Positions 6,230 to 7,884 of a stretch of 7,884 nucleotides of DNA are shown in pieces. Origin of the DNA: Flavobacteriales bacterium UBA5422 (GTDB lineage Bacteria; Bacteroidota; Bacteroidia; Flavobacteriales_D; Crocinitomicaceae). The DNA lies in contig DHNG01000029.1 of NCBI GenBank assembly GCA_002409405.1, forward strand, positions 17,676 through 25,559, read 5' to 3'. The translations under genes were made by a program, and so were the position numbers. Position 1 is the first letter of the stretch, and each line of letters opens with the position of its first letter. A model generated the notes under the pieces. That model ran no database searches. It was not told where the DNA came from and was given only the letters and a program-made list of their open reading frames with translations.

Positions 6230-6421
6230 ATGATACCTCAAACATTCGAGCAGTGGAAGCAATGCATTGTCAAGGATTGCCGGATCAACCTGACAAAAGA
6301 ATTTGCTGAACAACGATTAAGCGTTTATCGGAATGAAAAAAATCCGGAAACACATCGATTTATAGCATTGTACGGTGAACAGCATTTGAACAACATTATT
6401 TATTGGTTGAAACAGGTATGA
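6230..6421 (+). CDS. Small uncharacterised protein, first gene of zinc-chaperone operon
   Basis: I do not recognise a named family for this 63-residue protein. It has no signal peptide or membrane segment, is polar and probably helical, and is likely cytoplasmic. Visible landmarks are FEQWKQC (6-12), a Cys12-x4-Cys17 pair, the Arg/Tyr-containing RLSVYRNE (29-36), and LYGEQHL (47-53), with His42 and His52. Two Cys and two His could form a metal site, but their spacing matches no zinc-finger pattern I know. The gene is real because it starts about 24 bases after a credible promoter, fills the leader of the operon, and its TGA overlaps the ATG of the COG0523 GTPase (ATGA), a sign of translational coupling. 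A role in metal handling with the GTPase is inference from context only. Confidence 0.78.
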   Translation: MIPQTFEQWKQCIVKDCRINLTKEFAEQRLSVYRNEKNPETHRFIALYGEQHLNNIIYWLKQV

Positions 6422-7626
6422 AAGCAATGAAAAAACTTCCGGTGACTGTTTTGAGCGGGTTTCTCGGAGCAGGAAAAACAACGTTGCTCAATCACATTCT
6501 TCACAACAAGGAAGGATTGAAGGTTGCTGTAATTGTCAATGACATGAGTGAGGTGAATGTGGATGCACGACTGGTTGAAAACGAACATACCTTGTCACGG
6601 ACAGAAGAGAAACTGGTAGAAATGAGTAATGGCTGTATTTGCTGTACTTTGCGGGAAGATTTAATGCTTGAAGTAGAACGACTGGCCGGTGAAGGTCGGT
6701 TTGATTACCTGTTGATTGAAAGTACCGGAATCAGCGAACCTGTTCCGGTGGCACAGACATTCTCATTTGTAGATGAACAAAATGGGATTGATTTATCAAG
6801 ATTCAGTTATATTGATACGATGGTAACGGTTGTTGACTGTTTTAACTTTTTTCGGGACTTCAGTACCAATGAATTGTTGAAAGACCGCGAATTGACCGAC
6901 ATGAAAGAAGACGATCGTACGATTGTCAACCTGCTGACTGACCAGATTGAGTTTGCCAATGTGATTATTCTCAACAAGACTGATTTGGTAGATATTGAAA
7001 CGGTTGGGGTGTTAAAAGCAGCCATTAAAAAATTGAATCCTGGCGCAAAACTAATTGCGGCTACGTTTGGCGGTGTGAATCCTAAAGAATTGCTTCATAC
7101 CGGGTTGTTTGATTTTGAAGAGGCACAGAATGCTGCAGGGTGGCAAAAAGAACTGGAAGCAGAACACCATGTACCTGAAACGGAAGAATACGGCATTGGT
7201 TCGTTTGTATTCCGGAATAAAAAACCGTTTCATCCGGAGCGTCTTTGGCGTTATTTGAATGAAGAATATCCTGTAGGTGTCATCCGCGCAAAGGGGTTGT
7301 TCTGGCTTTTGTCCCGGCCGGATGAAGCACTGAATTTTTCACAGGCAGGCGGTTCTTCCCGCCTGGAGCAGGCAGGTGTATGGTGGTGTAGTATGTCGTT
7401 TGAAGAACGGATGCGCTATCCTTCGTTTGTTCATAATCGTGAAATGATTGAAAACCGCTGGGACCAACAATGGGGAGATCGGGTGAATGAGCTAGTTTTT
7501 ATTGGACAAAACATGGATAAGGAGCAACTGGTCAGTGATTTGGAAAGTTGCCTGATTACAAAAGACGAAGAGGAATTGTTCAGGAAAAAAATAAAGATCA
7601 ACGATCCGTTTCCTGTTAATCTGTAA
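6418..7626 (+). CDS. zigA: COG0523 GTPase, YciC/ZigA-type zinc metallochaperone
   Basis: This 402-residue G3E-family GTPase is thought to deliver zinc to client enzymes when zinc is scarce. The N-terminal GTPase domain has Walker A GFLGAGKTT (14-22), the metal-binding CxCC motif as NGCICCTLRED (71-81; Cys73, Cys75, Cys76), the Walker B-like LLIESTGISEP (98-108) and the guanine motif NKTD (186-189). The C-terminal CobW_C domain begins near 257. PETEEYGIGSFVFR (253-266), PFHPERLW (270-277) and AKGLFWLLSRPDE (291-303) place it in the long YciC/ZigA branch rather than CobW, UreG or HypB. The linker has only EHH (249-251), not the long His-rich stretch found in many relatives. I start at the ATG overlapping the upstream TGA; the ATG at 6427 is an alternative. 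Its control is probably through the palindromes at 6160-6212. Confidence 0.92.
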   Translation: MKAMKKLPVTVLSGFLGAGKTTLLNHILHNKEGLKVAVIVNDMSEVNVDARLVENEHTLSRTEEKLVEMSNGCICCTLREDLMLEVERLAGEGRFDYLLIESTGISEPVPVAQTFSFVDEQNGIDLSRFSYIDTMVTVVDCFNFFRDFSTNELLKDRELTDMKEDDRTIVNLLTDQIEFANVIILNKTDLVDIETVGVLKAAIKKLNPGAKLIAATFGGVNPKELLHTGLFDFEEAQNAAGWQKELEAEHHVPETEEYGIGSFVFRNKKPFHPERLWRYLNEEYPVGVIRAKGLFWLLSRPDEALNFSQAGGSSRLEQAGVWWCSMSFEERMRYPSFVHNREMIENRWDQQWGDRVNELVFIGQNMDKEQLVSDLESCLITKDEEELFRKKIKINDPFPVNL

Positions 7627-7640
7627 TAGATAATTTTAGA

Positions 7641-7650
7641 ACGGTACCGT
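7641..7650. promoter_or_regulatory. Perfect palindrome ACGGTACCGT before the methyltransferase
   Basis: A 10-bp perfect palindrome stands in the 39-bp gap between the GTPase stop and the methyltransferase start, followed by AT-rich DNA. It might be an operator or chance. There is no hairpin loop, so it is a poor terminator. Confidence 0.25.
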
Positions 7651-7665
7651 AATTTAATACAAAAA

Positions 7666-7884
7666 ATGATGACAGAATTTTGGGAAGCAAACTTTAGCGA
7701 TAAACAGGAAATGTGGGGATTGGAACCTGCTACATCTGCGGTACTGGCCAACAATTTTTTTGTAGAAAAAGGAATTAAAAGTGTATTGATCCCGGGAATC
7801 GGCTATGGTAGAAATGCTCAAATTTTCCGAAACAACGGAATGAAGGTGTCCGGAATTGAAATCTCGAAAACAGCCATCAAATTA
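7666..7884 (+). CDS. Class I SAM-dependent methyltransferase, 5' part only
   Basis: The first 73 codons are present and the frame is open to the window edge. The N-terminus TEFWEANFSDKQEMWGLEP (3-21) is followed by the Rossmann-fold SAM motif I, VLIPGIGYGRNA (40-51), and by VSGIEIS (61-67), whose Glu65 would bind the ribose hydroxyls of SAM. This pattern resembles the TehB/thiopurine-type methyltransferases common in Bacteroidota; the substrate is unknown. ATG occurs twice in succession (7666 and 7669), so the start may be three bases later. It begins 39 bp after the GTPase stop with no terminator between them, so read-through is possible. The 10-bp palindrome at 7641-7650 lies in the gap. 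Confidence 0.85.
   Translation, partial: MMTEFWEANFSDKQEMWGLEPATSAVLANNFFVEKGIKSVLIPGIGYGRNAQIFRNNGMKVSGIEISKTAIKL

Overview
The window is most likely chromosomal DNA of a member of the Bacteroidota, probably a Flavobacteriales-type organism (Fluviicola/Crocinitomicaceae would fit, but this is inferred without a database). The reasons are moderate to low GC, start codons with almost no Shine-Dalgarno sequence, promoter -7 boxes of the Bacteroidota form TAnnTTTG, and protein types common in that phylum. I see no insertion sequence, phage gene, CRISPR array or rRNA.

Layout. Positions 1-142 (minus strand) hold two tRNA genes in tandem, Thr(TGT) then Gly(TCC). The Gly gene is cut by the window edge. 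A typical tRNA promoter lies just upstream. Then, all on the minus strand: a 12-helix APC-family amino acid permease (337-1809), a flotillin (1970-3505) preceded at 13 bp by its NfeD/YuaF-type membrane partner (3519-4088), and a secreted NodB-type polysaccharide deacetylase (4187-5140). A 112-bp divergent intergenic region follows. The rest is on the plus strand: an SDR-fold oxidoreductase-like protein (5253-6035) closed by a strong hairpin terminator, then a two-gene unit of a 63-residue uncharacterised protein (6230-6421) and a COG0523 GTPase of the YciC/ZigA zinc-chaperone type (6418-7626). The window ends in the first 73 codons of a class I SAM-dependent methyltransferase (7666 onward).

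How the genes work together. NfeD-like protein plus flotillin is a known bacterial pair (yuaF-floT type) that organises membrane microdomains. The permease and deacetylase are envelope genes that look independently transcribed. The most interesting part is 6150-7626. Two 13-bp GCAAC...TTGC palindromes, centred exactly 40 bp apart, overlap the probable -33 and -7 elements of a promoter. They sit in front of a small Cys/His-containing protein whose stop codon overlaps (ATGA) the start of the GTPase. This looks like a metal-responsive, probably zinc-repressed operon in which the small protein is an undescribed partner of the chaperone. The DNA layout is seen directly; the zinc/Zur interpretation is inferred from the GTPase family.

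No gene-free stretch exceeds about 200 bp. The longer gaps (143-336, 1810-1969, 6036-6229) are described under features or findings.
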